14,467 nt of DNA from JAGVXD01 sp964554415 (GCA_964554415.1 CAZKON010000025.1:1-14467), one strand, 5' to 3'; shown: positions 8,030 through 13,226, counted from the first letter of the stretch. A program made the numbers and translations. Notes: a model not told the origin generated them from the sequence alone.

Positions 8030-8051
8030 TGTTGAAGAATATTCTACAATG
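8030..8051 (-). promoter_or_regulatory. Imperfect palindrome related to the operators at 10106 and 11370
   Basis: On the minus strand it reads CATTGTAGAATA then TTCTTCAACA, identical to the 10106 copy at 17 of 22 positions. It is followed, as there, by GAG and a weak TATA-like box (GTATTAAG, about 8020-8027). Its last base lies 36 nt before the ATGGAG of the mini-ORF at 7993; in the other two copies the gap is 33 nt. Confidence 0.5.
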
Positions 8052-8078
8052 AAATAAATGAAGCCAAACAAAGAGCAA

Positions 8079-8267
8079 AAGAGTACCTACGATTTGACCC
8101 GAAGATTTAAGATACGGGGAAAAGGCAGTCTTCCATAGCCCTGCCTCTTCCTTCGGGAAGAGACGAGCATCTTTTTAACAGATACAGGGTAAAATCTGCT
8201 CTTCAAAGAACTTCAATAGCTCCTCTCATCTAAATAAAGACAGGGGCGGGATTTTAACGAAAAATAT
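8079..8267. other. Non-coding stretch with a UUCG hairpin
   Basis: No convincing gene. The clearest structure is CTCTTCC-TTCG-GGAAGAG (8145-8162), a 7-bp stem closed by the very stable UUCG tetraloop, followed on the + strand by ACGAGCATC and five T (near 8170). Just upstream, AGGCAG (8123-8128) can pair with CTGCCT (8141-8146). A weak TATA-like GATTTAAGATA at 8104 would start a + strand RNA near 8130. It could be a small RNA, a terminator, or a relic of the CCTCTTC promoter family seen at 9351 and 10769. Confidence 0.35.
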
Positions 8268-8702
8268 TCATTTAAGCTGTTTCTCAATCACACCTACAAA
8301 GAGCTTCGCATCTTCTAATGCAGATTTAGCATTCTCTTTAGTAGGCTTATACTCCAATCCGTAAATTGCCTCATGTCTTTCTGCGCGATATGTATTCAGG
8401 AGATGAATAATATTCAAAGGAATTTTATTTCCATATTTTTCCTTGAGATAGATATAAACAGCGAAATGACTTTTTTCCTGTATGCCATCACGATAAAGCA
8501 GGGCACGTGCGGCGTGAAACATCGCAGTATATGCCTCTACAATTACTGGATAGTACAGCTTGATATCAACTTTCAAGAGGTACTCGCCAGATTCAATCCT
8601 TAGCTTTGCTAATTCTAATGACTTATTCATCTTCTCGTTATCAGGAGCAATCTTTCTCAACAGCCTGAACTTAAAACAGTTCCCTATCGTATGTATTTCC
8701 AT
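8268..8702 (-). CDS. HEPN-domain protein (partner of the MNT protein encoded upstream)
   Basis: A 144-residue all-helical protein. Residues 53-75 (VIVEAYTAMFHAARALLYRDG) and KSHFAVYIYLKEKYG are characteristic of HEPN proteins paired with minimal nucleotidyltransferases. The late helix carries YRAERHEAIYG (105-115), the position of the HEPN R-x(n)-H ribonuclease motif; the spacing here (R106, R109, H110) is shorter than the classic RX4-6H, so RNase activity is less certain than for the HepT at 9404. It starts two bases after the stop of the HTH-MNT gene, clearly one operon. Known for such pairs: the HEPN partner is a toxin or RNase and the nucleotidyltransferase is the antitoxin. The assignment as a working toxin is inferred. 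Confidence 0.8.
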   Translation of the reverse strand: MEIHTIGNCFKFRLLRKIAPDNEKMNKSLELAKLRIESGEYLLKVDIKLYYPVIVEAYTAMFHAARALLYRDGIQEKSHFAVYIYLKEKYGNKIPLNIIHLLNTYRAERHEAIYGLEYKPTKENAKSALEDAKLFVGVIEKQLK

Positions 8703-8704
8703 AG

Positions 8705-9250
8705 TTATTTTACTAAAGGAAGGTCTCCTTTCAGAGGAATTCCGTGCGTGATTATATCATAATAGAACGCCCTGTTCTTTTCATAGTTTTTTTTCCATTC
8801 ACTCCACAGCATGATATGTGTGTTAATGGTCTTTCCTAATTTTTTCTCATACTCACTGAAATCAATATGCTTGTCTTTGCCTATAATCAGTAGATCAATA
8901 TCACTATTTTCGTCATCTTCCCCTTTTGCAAGAGAGCCAAAGAGAATTATGGATGAAACAGCAGGAATGTTTTTCTCAATAAACCGTGGCAACCCAGATT
9001 GCATTATTTTTTTCACTGAAAATGCTTTCTTTAACTGTTTATAGAATTTATTTTGCGCATTTGCCCTAAAATAACGGAGATTTCCTTTTCTTTCTTCCTC
9101 AATAAAACTCTCTTTAAGTAAGAGAGAAGAGTATTTTTTCACTGCGAAGGGACTTATTTTCAATTTTTTGGCAAGTTCTCGTAAGTAGACTTCTTTGTAA
9201 GGGTTTTCTAAAAAGTACTGTATCATTTTTAGGAAGAGCATTTCTTGCAT
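8705..9250 (-). CDS. Winged-helix plus MNT nucleotidyltransferase, antitoxin of a HEPN/MNT pair
   Basis: A 181-residue protein from ATG 9250. A winged helix-turn-helix occupies residues 20-62 (YLRELAKKLKISPFAVKKYSSLLL), followed by a minimal nucleotidyltransferase domain with GS (105-106) and DID (117-119) of the GSx10DxD signature (LFGSLAKG). Known: MNT domains transfer AMP to partner HEPN toxins or simply neutralise them; the fused HTH suggests it also represses its own promoter. The start at 9250 is chosen because a TATA box (minus-strand CTTATAAAG, 9272-9280) sits 26 nt upstream, giving a leaderless message; the frame continues to ATG 9304, but that codon lies upstream of both candidate TATA boxes. 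A perfect 12-bp palindrome at 9299-9310 is a possible operator. Confidence 0.8.
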   Translation of the reverse strand: MQEMLFLKMIQYFLENPYKEVYLRELAKKLKISPFAVKKYSSLLLKESFIEEERKGNLRYFRANAQNKFYKQLKKAFSVKKIMQSGLPRFIEKNIPAVSSIILFGSLAKGEDDENSDIDLLIIGKDKHIDFSEYEKKLGKTINTHIMLWSEWKKNYEKNRAFYYDIITHGIPLKGDLPLVK

Positions 9251-9298
9251 ACAAGTGTTATTGTTTTTTATCTTTATAAGTCTTTTGTTTTTATATAA

Positions 9299-9310
9299 AA
9301 ACAATTGTTT
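9299..9310. promoter_or_regulatory. AAACAATTGTTT palindrome upstream of the HTH-MNT/HEPN operon
   Basis: A perfect 12-bp palindrome directly upstream of a minus-strand TATA-like TTATATAA (9291-9298) and about 20 bp beyond the second box at 9272-9280. It could be the binding site of the HTH in the MNT protein; this is inference from position only. Confidence 0.4.
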
Positions 9311-9350
9311 GTGATTTTTATACTACTATATTCATCCTGTTTCGAAGATT

Positions 9351-9371
9351 TTAAATAGCATTGCCTCTTCT
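9351..9371 (+). promoter_or_regulatory. Orphan copy of the hicA promoter core, pointing into hepT antisense
   Basis: TTAAATAG, three bases, TGCCTCTTCT: identical in sequence and spacing to the hicA promoter at 10769-10789. No + strand gene follows; transcription would run antisense into the 3' end of hepT. It could make an antisense RNA or be a relic of a lost hicA copy. Confidence 0.45.
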
Positions 9372-9403
9372 CCAAGAAAAAGCTGGGACGAGTGTAGAGC
9401 AAG

Positions 9404-9763
9404 CTATTTCCCTTTGTCATTCCCTGACTCGCTTTTCAGAATATCCTGCATGTCCTTCTTTAATGCCGGAAGGTGTTCTTGGAGTACATTCCATACTCGC
9501 TTCATAATAACCTCGAAATACGCATGCAAGATAACGTCTCTGAATCCTGCTATTTCTTTCCAAGGGGTAGAGGGGTATTTCTCCCGCGTCGCGCTAGGGA
9601 TATTCTTTATCGCTTCTCCAATAACGCTTAATTCCCTGAGAACTGCGCTTTGTCTCAATTCATCAGTGTAAAATTCTTCTTCTAAAATATTCGCTGAAAA
9701 AGATTCGATTTTCCGTATGCTTTCTAAAACATCTTCAATAGACGAAATAACATTTCGTTTCAT
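9404..9763 (-). CDS. hepT: HepT-like toxin (DUF86, HEPN ribonuclease)
   Basis: A 119-residue protein of the DUF86/HepT family with the full RX4HXY motif: R75, H80 and Y82 in GFRDVILHAYFEV. R and H are the ribonuclease residues, and the Tyr is the residue AMPylated by the MntA antitoxin in studied HepT/MntA systems. Other family features are LRELSVIGEAIKNIP (residues 42-56) and PWKEIAGFRD. The gene overlaps the end of mntA by ATGA (9760-9763), so the pair is translationally coupled with antitoxin first. Its 3' end is faced by the orphan promoter at 9351. The C-terminal ten residues (SESGNDKGK) look like a disordered tail. All recognisable active-site residues are present. Confidence 0.88.
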   Translation of the reverse strand: MKRNVISSIEDVLESIRKIESFSANILEEEFYTDELRQSAVLRELSVIGEAIKNIPSATREKYPSTPWKEIAGFRDVILHAYFEVIMKRVWNVLQEHLPALKKDMQDILKSESGNDKGK

Positions 9764-10050
9764 AGAATGCTAATCTCTTCTTTTAAGATTCTCTCTTTGA
9801 GTCTATGTTTAATAGCTGCGTATTCAACCAAGTCAACTTTCCTTCCCAGAGCATACTCGAGTTCGTTTTTTATTTTGATGAATCCTATCAAATCAAGTTT
9901 ATCGTCAGGAATTTCCACGAGAATGTCAATATCACTCTTCTTTTTTGCTTCTCCGCGCGCATAACTGCCAAAGATACCAGCTCTCGCTACATGATGCTTT
10001 CTTAAAATTTTCCGTGCTTTTGACTTTATTGTGGCTAAATTGCTCTCCAT
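9760..10050 (-). CDS. mntA: MntA-like minimal nucleotidyltransferase antitoxin
   Basis: A 96-residue protein from ATG 10050. GIFGSYARGEAKKKSDIDILVE holds GS (28-29) and the two metal-binding Asp (D40, D42); GRKVDLVEY supplies the third (D73). This is a complete catalytic triad for AMP transfer to the HepT Tyr. An in-frame ATG at 10074 gives eight more residues, but the TATA-like element (minus-strand AGCTTAAATG, 10072-10081) overlaps it and is centred 26 nt before ATG 10050, which fits the leaderless pattern of the window. The upstream ATG remains possible. The operon partner hepT follows with an ATGA overlap. Confidence 0.87.
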   Translation of the reverse strand: MESNLATIKSKARKILRKHHVARAGIFGSYARGEAKKKSDIDILVEIPDDKLDLIGFIKIKNELEYALGRKVDLVEYAAIKHRLKERILKEEISIL

Positions 10051-10105
10051 CCTCTTTTTAAGGAGGAGGGACATTTAAGCTTTTCGTTTTCTTACATTCA
10101 CTATT

Positions 10106-10127
10106 TGTTGTAGAAGTATCTTCAACA
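10106..10127. promoter_or_regulatory. TGTTG-N12-CAACA operator-like inverted repeat (copy A)
   Basis: The arms extend as TGTTG-x-AGA and TCT-x-CAACA around a 4-bp centre. It is followed directly by a TATA-like GATTTATC (10130-10137) centred about 27 nt before the leader ATG at 10161. Copy B at 11370-11391 matches at 18 of 22 positions with an identical 33-nt gap to its leader ATG. Confidence 0.65.
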
Positions 10128-10156
10128 GAGATTTATCTCCCTTCTTTGCGCCAGAA

Positions 10157-10217
10157 GAGCATGGAGCACGACGCAATGACGCAGCCCGCAAGGGACACAA
10201 CGGAAGGAGAACAATGA
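10157..10217 (+). repeat. Duplicated leader, copy A, with 18-codon ORF overlapping the next start
   Basis: About 60 nt running from GAGCATGGAGCACGAC to the main ATG at 10214; 52 of 60 positions match copy B. ATG 10161 opens an 18-codon ORF (MEHDAMTQPARDT...) whose TGA (10215-10217) overlaps the main ATG as ATGA. GGAAGGAG at 10202-10209 is a strong Shine-Dalgarno sequence for ATG 10214. In the main-gene frame the leader reads EHGARRNDAARKGH, but that frame has no ATG, GTG or TTG upstream back to a TAA at 10076-10078. Confidence 0.75.
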
Positions 10218-10747
10218 ATCAAGGAATGGTTCTAGCAGGAGTAAGAGGTAATGTAGTGCAGGCTATAGAGTCTGTCCATGAATTTCTGAAGCAGTTTACG
10301 AGCAAGAGAGAATTAGCAAGAATAGGTCATGTGAGACTTGATGATTATTATTCGGGGAGTTTTAGGTTCAGTAAACTCGAAGAAGATGAAAATCCTGTTC
10401 TTGGAACGTACCTCTATGATGAGGAAAAATGGTGCAGAGGATGCAATAATAACTGCCAATATAGGTCTAAAGAGTTAACATTCTATGAACTCTATGAAAG
10501 CACCGCTCTTAAAGCTGCACGTTCGCTATCGGAAATTGCCGAGCTTTCCAAGCACACCCTAACAAAAAATCTTTACATGGGATTATCAATAGGTTCACGA
10601 GATCTCTGGATTGTTGCTTATCAGAATAATTGTGACACTCGTATTAAGAGATTAGGAAAGATTTCAGTCAATGTTAGTAGCATAGAGTCTAAACATATAG
10701 CCTATCGAAAAGCTCTAGAATTAGTAGATACTGTCAGAAGATTGTAG
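10214..10747 (+). CDS. Unknown protein with a CX2CX3C cluster
   Basis: A 177-residue protein I do not recognise. Seen: an N-terminal helical region (residues 12-36), an acidic and aromatic segment (RLDDYYSGSFRFSKLEEDE), then WCRGCNNNCQY with C74, C77 and C81, which could bind a metal or an Fe-S cluster with C140 or another ligand; a helical stretch ELYESTALKAARSLSEIAELSK; and a C-terminal alpha/beta part. No signal peptide or membrane helix. The start is fixed by the Shine-Dalgarno sequence GGAAGGAG four bases before the ATG and by ATGA overlap with the leader ORF. It has its own operator-like element shared with the TPR-like gene at 11478, so the two products may act under the same signal. 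hicA begins 60 bases downstream with its own promoter. Confidence 0.75.
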   Translation: MNQGMVLAGVRGNVVQAIESVHEFLKQFTSKRELARIGHVRLDDYYSGSFRFSKLEEDENPVLGTYLYDEEKWCRGCNNNCQYRSKELTFYELYESTALKAARSLSEIAELSKHTLTKNLYMGLSIGSRDLWIVAYQNNCDTRIKRLGKISVNVSSIESKHIAYRKALELVDTVRRL

Positions 10748-10768
10748 AAAATCCGCTCCTCCATAGTC

Positions 10769-10776
10769 TTAAATAG
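10769..10776 (+). promoter_or_regulatory. hicA TATA box
   Basis: TTAAATAG centred about 36 nt before ATG 10808, placing transcription start near 10798 inside the following inverted repeat. Confidence 0.6.
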
Positions 10777-10778
10777 TT

Positions 10779-10806
10779 CTGCCTCTTCTTGAAAGAGAAG
10801 AGGCAG
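10779..10806. promoter_or_regulatory. Perfect 10-bp inverted repeat over the hicA start region (operator or 5' hairpin)
   Basis: CTGCCTCTTC (10779-10788) and GAAGAGGCAG (10797-10806) are separated by eight bases. It spans the predicted transcription start and ends one base before the hicA ATG, so a bound repressor would block transcription, and a fully transcribed hairpin would mask the start codon. Confidence 0.65.
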
Positions 10807-10807
10807 C

Positions 10808-11032
10808 ATGAATCGGAGAAATTTAAAAGTACGCAATTTCTTGCAAGCGCTGAAAAAATACGGGTGTATTGAGAAAAGAAGCACTTCTCATGGCGTTATT
10901 CTCGAAAATCCTCGCAATAGTAAGTCAACGAATGTTCCAACACATCGTGAAGAGATAGCTGTTTGGATTTATGGTAATGTGTTAAGGCAACTTGGAATTG
11001 ACAAAGAAATCTTCGAGAAAGAATACTTTTAA
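10808..11032 (+). CDS. hicA: HicA mRNA interferase toxin
   Basis: A 74-residue protein with the double-stranded RNA-binding-like HicA fold: NLKVRNFLQALKKYGC (helix 1), then KRSTSHGVILENP with catalytic-position His28, NVPTHREEIA (42-51), and the C-terminal helix VWIYGNVLRQLGI. The length and the S-x-H...VPTH pattern are typical. Known: HicA cleaves mRNA without the ribosome and is neutralised by HicB. Unusually, hicB is not in the same operon: it is encoded on the opposite strand and ends in the hicA stop (TTTA, 11029-11032). Expression is probably controlled by the perfect inverted repeat at 10779-10806. A toxin driven by its own promoter without a co-transcribed antitoxin is unexpected. Confidence 0.88.
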   Translation: MNRRNLKVRNFLQALKKYGCIEKRSTSHGVILENPRNSKSTNVPTHREEIAVWIYGNVLRQLGIDKEIFEKEYF

Positions 11033-11292
11033 AGAAATATTCTTGAAACAAGTAAAGGAGAATCTTGATTTTCTATGAGAATACTCTTCTTTTCAGGATA
11101 GGTCTCTAAGTATAACTGTAATGATTTTCTAAAATTACTTATTGCTTCATCAAGCGTGTCTCCAAAGTCCGCGACTCCAAGTTCTTCATTATTTACAATA
11201 AAGACTTTGTGGTCATCCATATTTTCCTCTCTGACAACTATGGTGACGCCTACATTGTCTGTTCTGCTTATCTTGATGCGCTTTTCTTCCAT
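11029..11292 (-). CDS. hicB: HicB-like antitoxin, no DNA-binding domain seen
   Basis: An 87-residue protein with the HicB partial RNase H fold: KVFIVNNEELGVADFGDTLDEAISNFRKSLQLYLE is the signature (G-V-A-D-F-G-D-T-x-x-E-A). The N-terminal 25 residues form an extra beta segment. No C-terminal HTH or ribbon-helix-helix is visible; the tail ends SPLLVSRIFL. It should neutralise HicA by binding. Its own leaderless promoter is clear: minus-strand TTTTAAATAG (about 11314-11323) lies 26 nt before ATG 11292. The gene is convergent with hicA and their stop codons overlap, so the two transcripts have complementary 3' ends. With no DNA-binding domain of its own, repression at the hicA inverted repeat would need another protein. 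Confidence 0.85.
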   Translation of the reverse strand: MEEKRIKISRTDNVGVTIVVREENMDDHKVFIVNNEELGVADFGDTLDEAISNFRKSLQLYLETYPEKKSILIENQDSPLLVSRIFL

Positions 11293-11369
11293 AAACTGTT
11301 AACTTTCTTCTTCTATTTAAAACCTTCTTTTTCCTGATAACCTATTCGTAATAATGATTATCCTGAGTA

Positions 11370-11391
11370 TGTTGTAGAGATTTCATCAACA
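11370..11391. promoter_or_regulatory. TGTTG-N12-CAACA operator-like inverted repeat (copy B)
   Basis: Arms extend to TATGTTG (11368-11374) and CAACATA (11387-11393). A TATA-like CTATAAGC follows at 11397-11404, about 25 nt before the leader ATG 11425. The distance from the repeat to the leader ATG equals that of copy A exactly. Confidence 0.65.
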
Positions 11392-11420
11392 TATCTCTAT
11401 AAGCTTATTATTTTGTGAAG

Positions 11421-11481
11421 GAGCATGGAGCACGACGCAATGAAGCGGCCCGCAAGGGACACAAGAGGAGGAAGAGAATGA
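11421..11481 (+). repeat. Duplicated leader, copy B, with 18-codon ORF overlapping the next start
   Basis: Matches copy A (10157-10217) without gaps. ATG 11425 opens an 18-codon ORF (MEHDAMKRPARDT...) that ends TGA at 11479-11481, overlapping main ATG 11478 as ATGA. GAGGAGG (11465-11471) is a Shine-Dalgarno sequence for 11478. In the main frame a GTG at 11415 would give an N-terminal extension containing EHGARRNEAARKGHKRRKR. Of the eight differences between copies, five are at third positions of that main frame. Confidence 0.75.
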
Positions 11482-12437
11482 GCGAAACAGAAATACGAGA
11501 GAGACTTTTCTCACAATGTTATTCAACCTATCAAGAAGATTATGAGAGAACACGCAAAGAGTTTGATCTTCCGGACCGAAGAAAAGATTATCTTGACAGA
11601 ATGACTGGAAAAGCTGCTTATCTTGAAAGGCTTTTTGCCCGAACAGGAAAATGCATAGCTCATGTTGAATGCCTTGAAGAAATGCTTTCTGAAGAATATC
11701 CAGGTTCTGAAACAGGTGATGAAATCAGGGCGCTTCTGTCGTTTGAGATGTACCCTGCTCTTGCAAAGTGCCTTCATGAAATCTGGGAACCTGCACAACA
11801 CTCTTGGCTTGAGCACGATAGTAAAAAGATTTCTAAACTTCATAGAGCAGAGGCAACTTATTGGGTGAAAGCAGATGAAATTAAGCAAAGCATTCAAAGC
11901 AAGGAGATTTTACATCGGTTATCTCAAAACGAAGCCATACGATTCGAGATAGACAACTCTGAAGAACTTAATAGAAAAATAGAAAACTCTCGGTCGCCAG
12001 GCAACAGAGGAGCTCTAGGAAACGCGGGAGACCTCTGGATTATCGCTGATGAGCCTGAAAAAGCGGAAAAATATTATCTGAAAGCAGGACCTAATACTTA
12101 TGAACACGCAATAGAAGTCTTTAGAAAACGGGGCGATACTGAACGTGTGAGAAAATTCCTGCTTTTGGCTGTAGAAGATCCAGTAGGATATAGTGAAGGG
12201 ATTCGCTACAAACAAGCAGGATTTTATGAAGAGCTTGGAGAGCCTGAAAAGGCAAAAGAAGTTCTCAGACAATACGCCTGCCACTTGGAGAAATGCAGTC
12301 TTCATGTTGACTTGCATGGCGAATGGTCTAATGCCCCTGAAGAAGCCGCGTCTATTTGGGAAAAACTTGGAGAGAAAGAACGAGCACAGCGCTGTAAAGA
12401 AAAGGCAGAGCGTCTTTGGCATGAACTCTATGAGTAA
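11478..12437 (+). CDS. TPR-like helical repeat protein, function unknown
   Basis: A 319-residue, nearly all-helical protein. The C-terminal half shows tetratricopeptide-like units: GDLWIIADEPEKAEKYYLKA (184-203), the helix near AIEVFRKRGDTERVRKFL, YKQAGFYEELGEPEKAKEVLRQYA (244-267), and PEEAASIWEKLGEKERAQRCKEKA (287-310). The N-terminal half (1-150) is helical with scattered Cys and His but no catalytic motif. Such repeats usually scaffold protein-protein contacts. It is cytoplasmic (no signal peptide). The ATG at 11478 has a good Shine-Dalgarno sequence and overlaps the leader ORF; an alternative GTG at 11415 would add 21 mostly basic residues. It shares its control region with the gene at 10214 and lies immediately upstream of the TrmB-family regulator, which is a candidate controller. 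Confidence 0.75.
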   Translation: MSETEIRERLFSQCYSTYQEDYERTRKEFDLPDRRKDYLDRMTGKAAYLERLFARTGKCIAHVECLEEMLSEEYPGSETGDEIRALLSFEMYPALAKCLHEIWEPAQHSWLEHDSKKISKLHRAEATYWVKADEIKQSIQSKEILHRLSQNEAIRFEIDNSEELNRKIENSRSPGNRGALGNAGDLWIIADEPEKAEKYYLKAGPNTYEHAIEVFRKRGDTERVRKFLLLAVEDPVGYSEGIRYKQAGFYEELGEPEKAKEVLRQYACHLEKCSLHVDLHGEWSNAPEEAASIWEKLGEKERAQRCKEKAERLWHELYE

Positions 12438-12442
12438 AAAAC

Positions 12443-12464
12443 TGTAGTCTAAAAATCTACAACA
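12443..12464. promoter_or_regulatory. Possible operator half-site upstream of the TrmB-family gene
   Basis: TGTAG (12443-12447) and CTACA (12457-12461) are inverted; the right side continues as TCTACAACA (12456-12464), the exact complement of the TGTTGTAGA start of copies A and B. The TATA box TTAAATAG (12476-12483) lies 11 bases further on. This would fit autoregulation. Confidence 0.4.
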
Positions 12465-12475
12465 ATACGAAAGGC

Positions 12476-12483
12476 TTAAATAG
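12476..12483 (+). promoter_or_regulatory. TATA box of the TrmB-family gene
   Basis: TTAAATAG centred about 28 nt before ATG 12507, predicting a leaderless or nearly leaderless message. Confidence 0.6.
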
Positions 12484-12506
12484 CTCTTTTGCTTTGAAAG
12501 AAAAGC

Positions 12507-13226
12507 ATGACAAGCATAGAACGTACTCTTGAAAAAATCGGCCTCGCCCCTAATGAAATCAAAGTTTATCTGACACTCAACGATCAAGGTTCAATGAAAG
12601 CCGGCCGCATTGCCAAACTTGCTAAAATGGACCGAAGCAGCGCGTATAACGCGTTGCAAATGCTTTTAGACAAAGGTCTTGTGAGTTATGTCTTCATAGG
12701 CAAAGTGAAGTGGTTTCAAGCCACAGGTCCCAAAAGAATTCTCGAGTATCTCAAAGAACAGCAAGACGATGTACTTGCTGTGCTGCCTGAATTACAAGAA
12801 AGGCACAAGCGCAAGAAAATCGAGGGACAAGTTCGCCTCTTCAAAGGCATCAAAGGTGTTAAGTCAGTCTTTTTAGATATAGTCCGCACAGGAAAAGACA
12901 ATTATGTCTTTGGCAGCGAAGGCCAGTTTTCAGAACGCATGCCTGAATTTGCGTATCAGTTCGACCGCATGAAAAAAGAGAAGAATATACATACTCAATT
13001 AATCCTGCGTAAAGGCAGGAAAGAACTTGATTCAAAGACATCAGAACATCGCTATCTCCCATCCATTGCAGAAAGCCCCGCCGTCACAAATATCTACGGA
13101 GACAAAGTGGCAATTCTTATCTGGACAGACGAACCAGAAGGTATTATCATTGAAAATGCGGCGGCTGCAAAAGCTTACAAGAGCTATTTTGATTTTATGT
13201 GGGAACACGCAAAAGAAACGAAGTAA
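12507..13226 (+). CDS. TrmB-family transcriptional regulator
   Basis: A 239-residue protein with the TrmB layout: an N-terminal winged helix (about residues 10-70: LAPNEIKVYLTLNDQG, then KAGRIAKLAKMDRSSAYNALQMLLDKGLV), a basic coiled-coil linker (75-105), and a C-terminal effector domain (107-235) of the phospholipase-D-like fold (VRLFKGIKGVKSVFLDIV, NYVFGSEG, IYGDKVAILIW, GIIIENAAAAKAY). The two HKD catalytic motifs of true phospholipases are absent, as expected for this sensor family. Known members bind sugars or other metabolites and repress or activate by position relative to the TATA box. The ligand here is unknown. It has its own promoter with a possible operator half-site, and its 3' end converges on the methyltransferase gene with six bases between stops. 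Confidence 0.85.
   Translation: MTSIERTLEKIGLAPNEIKVYLTLNDQGSMKAGRIAKLAKMDRSSAYNALQMLLDKGLVSYVFIGKVKWFQATGPKRILEYLKEQQDDVLAVLPELQERHKRKKIEGQVRLFKGIKGVKSVFLDIVRTGKDNYVFGSEGQFSERMPEFAYQFDRMKKEKNIHTQLILRKGRKELDSKTSEHRYLPSIAESPAVTNIYGDKVAILIWTDEPEGIIIENAAAAKAYKSYFDFMWEHAKETK

Noticed and set aside
8079..8267. tRNA or box C/D RNA in the non-coding stretch
   Set aside because: No cloverleaf, T-arm GTTCNANNC or paired C and D boxes could be found.
12015..12587. 190-codon minus-strand frame antisense to the TPR-like gene
   Set aside because: Phe/Cys/Ser-rich antisense shadow of a well-patterned helical-repeat gene, crossing the trmB-type promoter.
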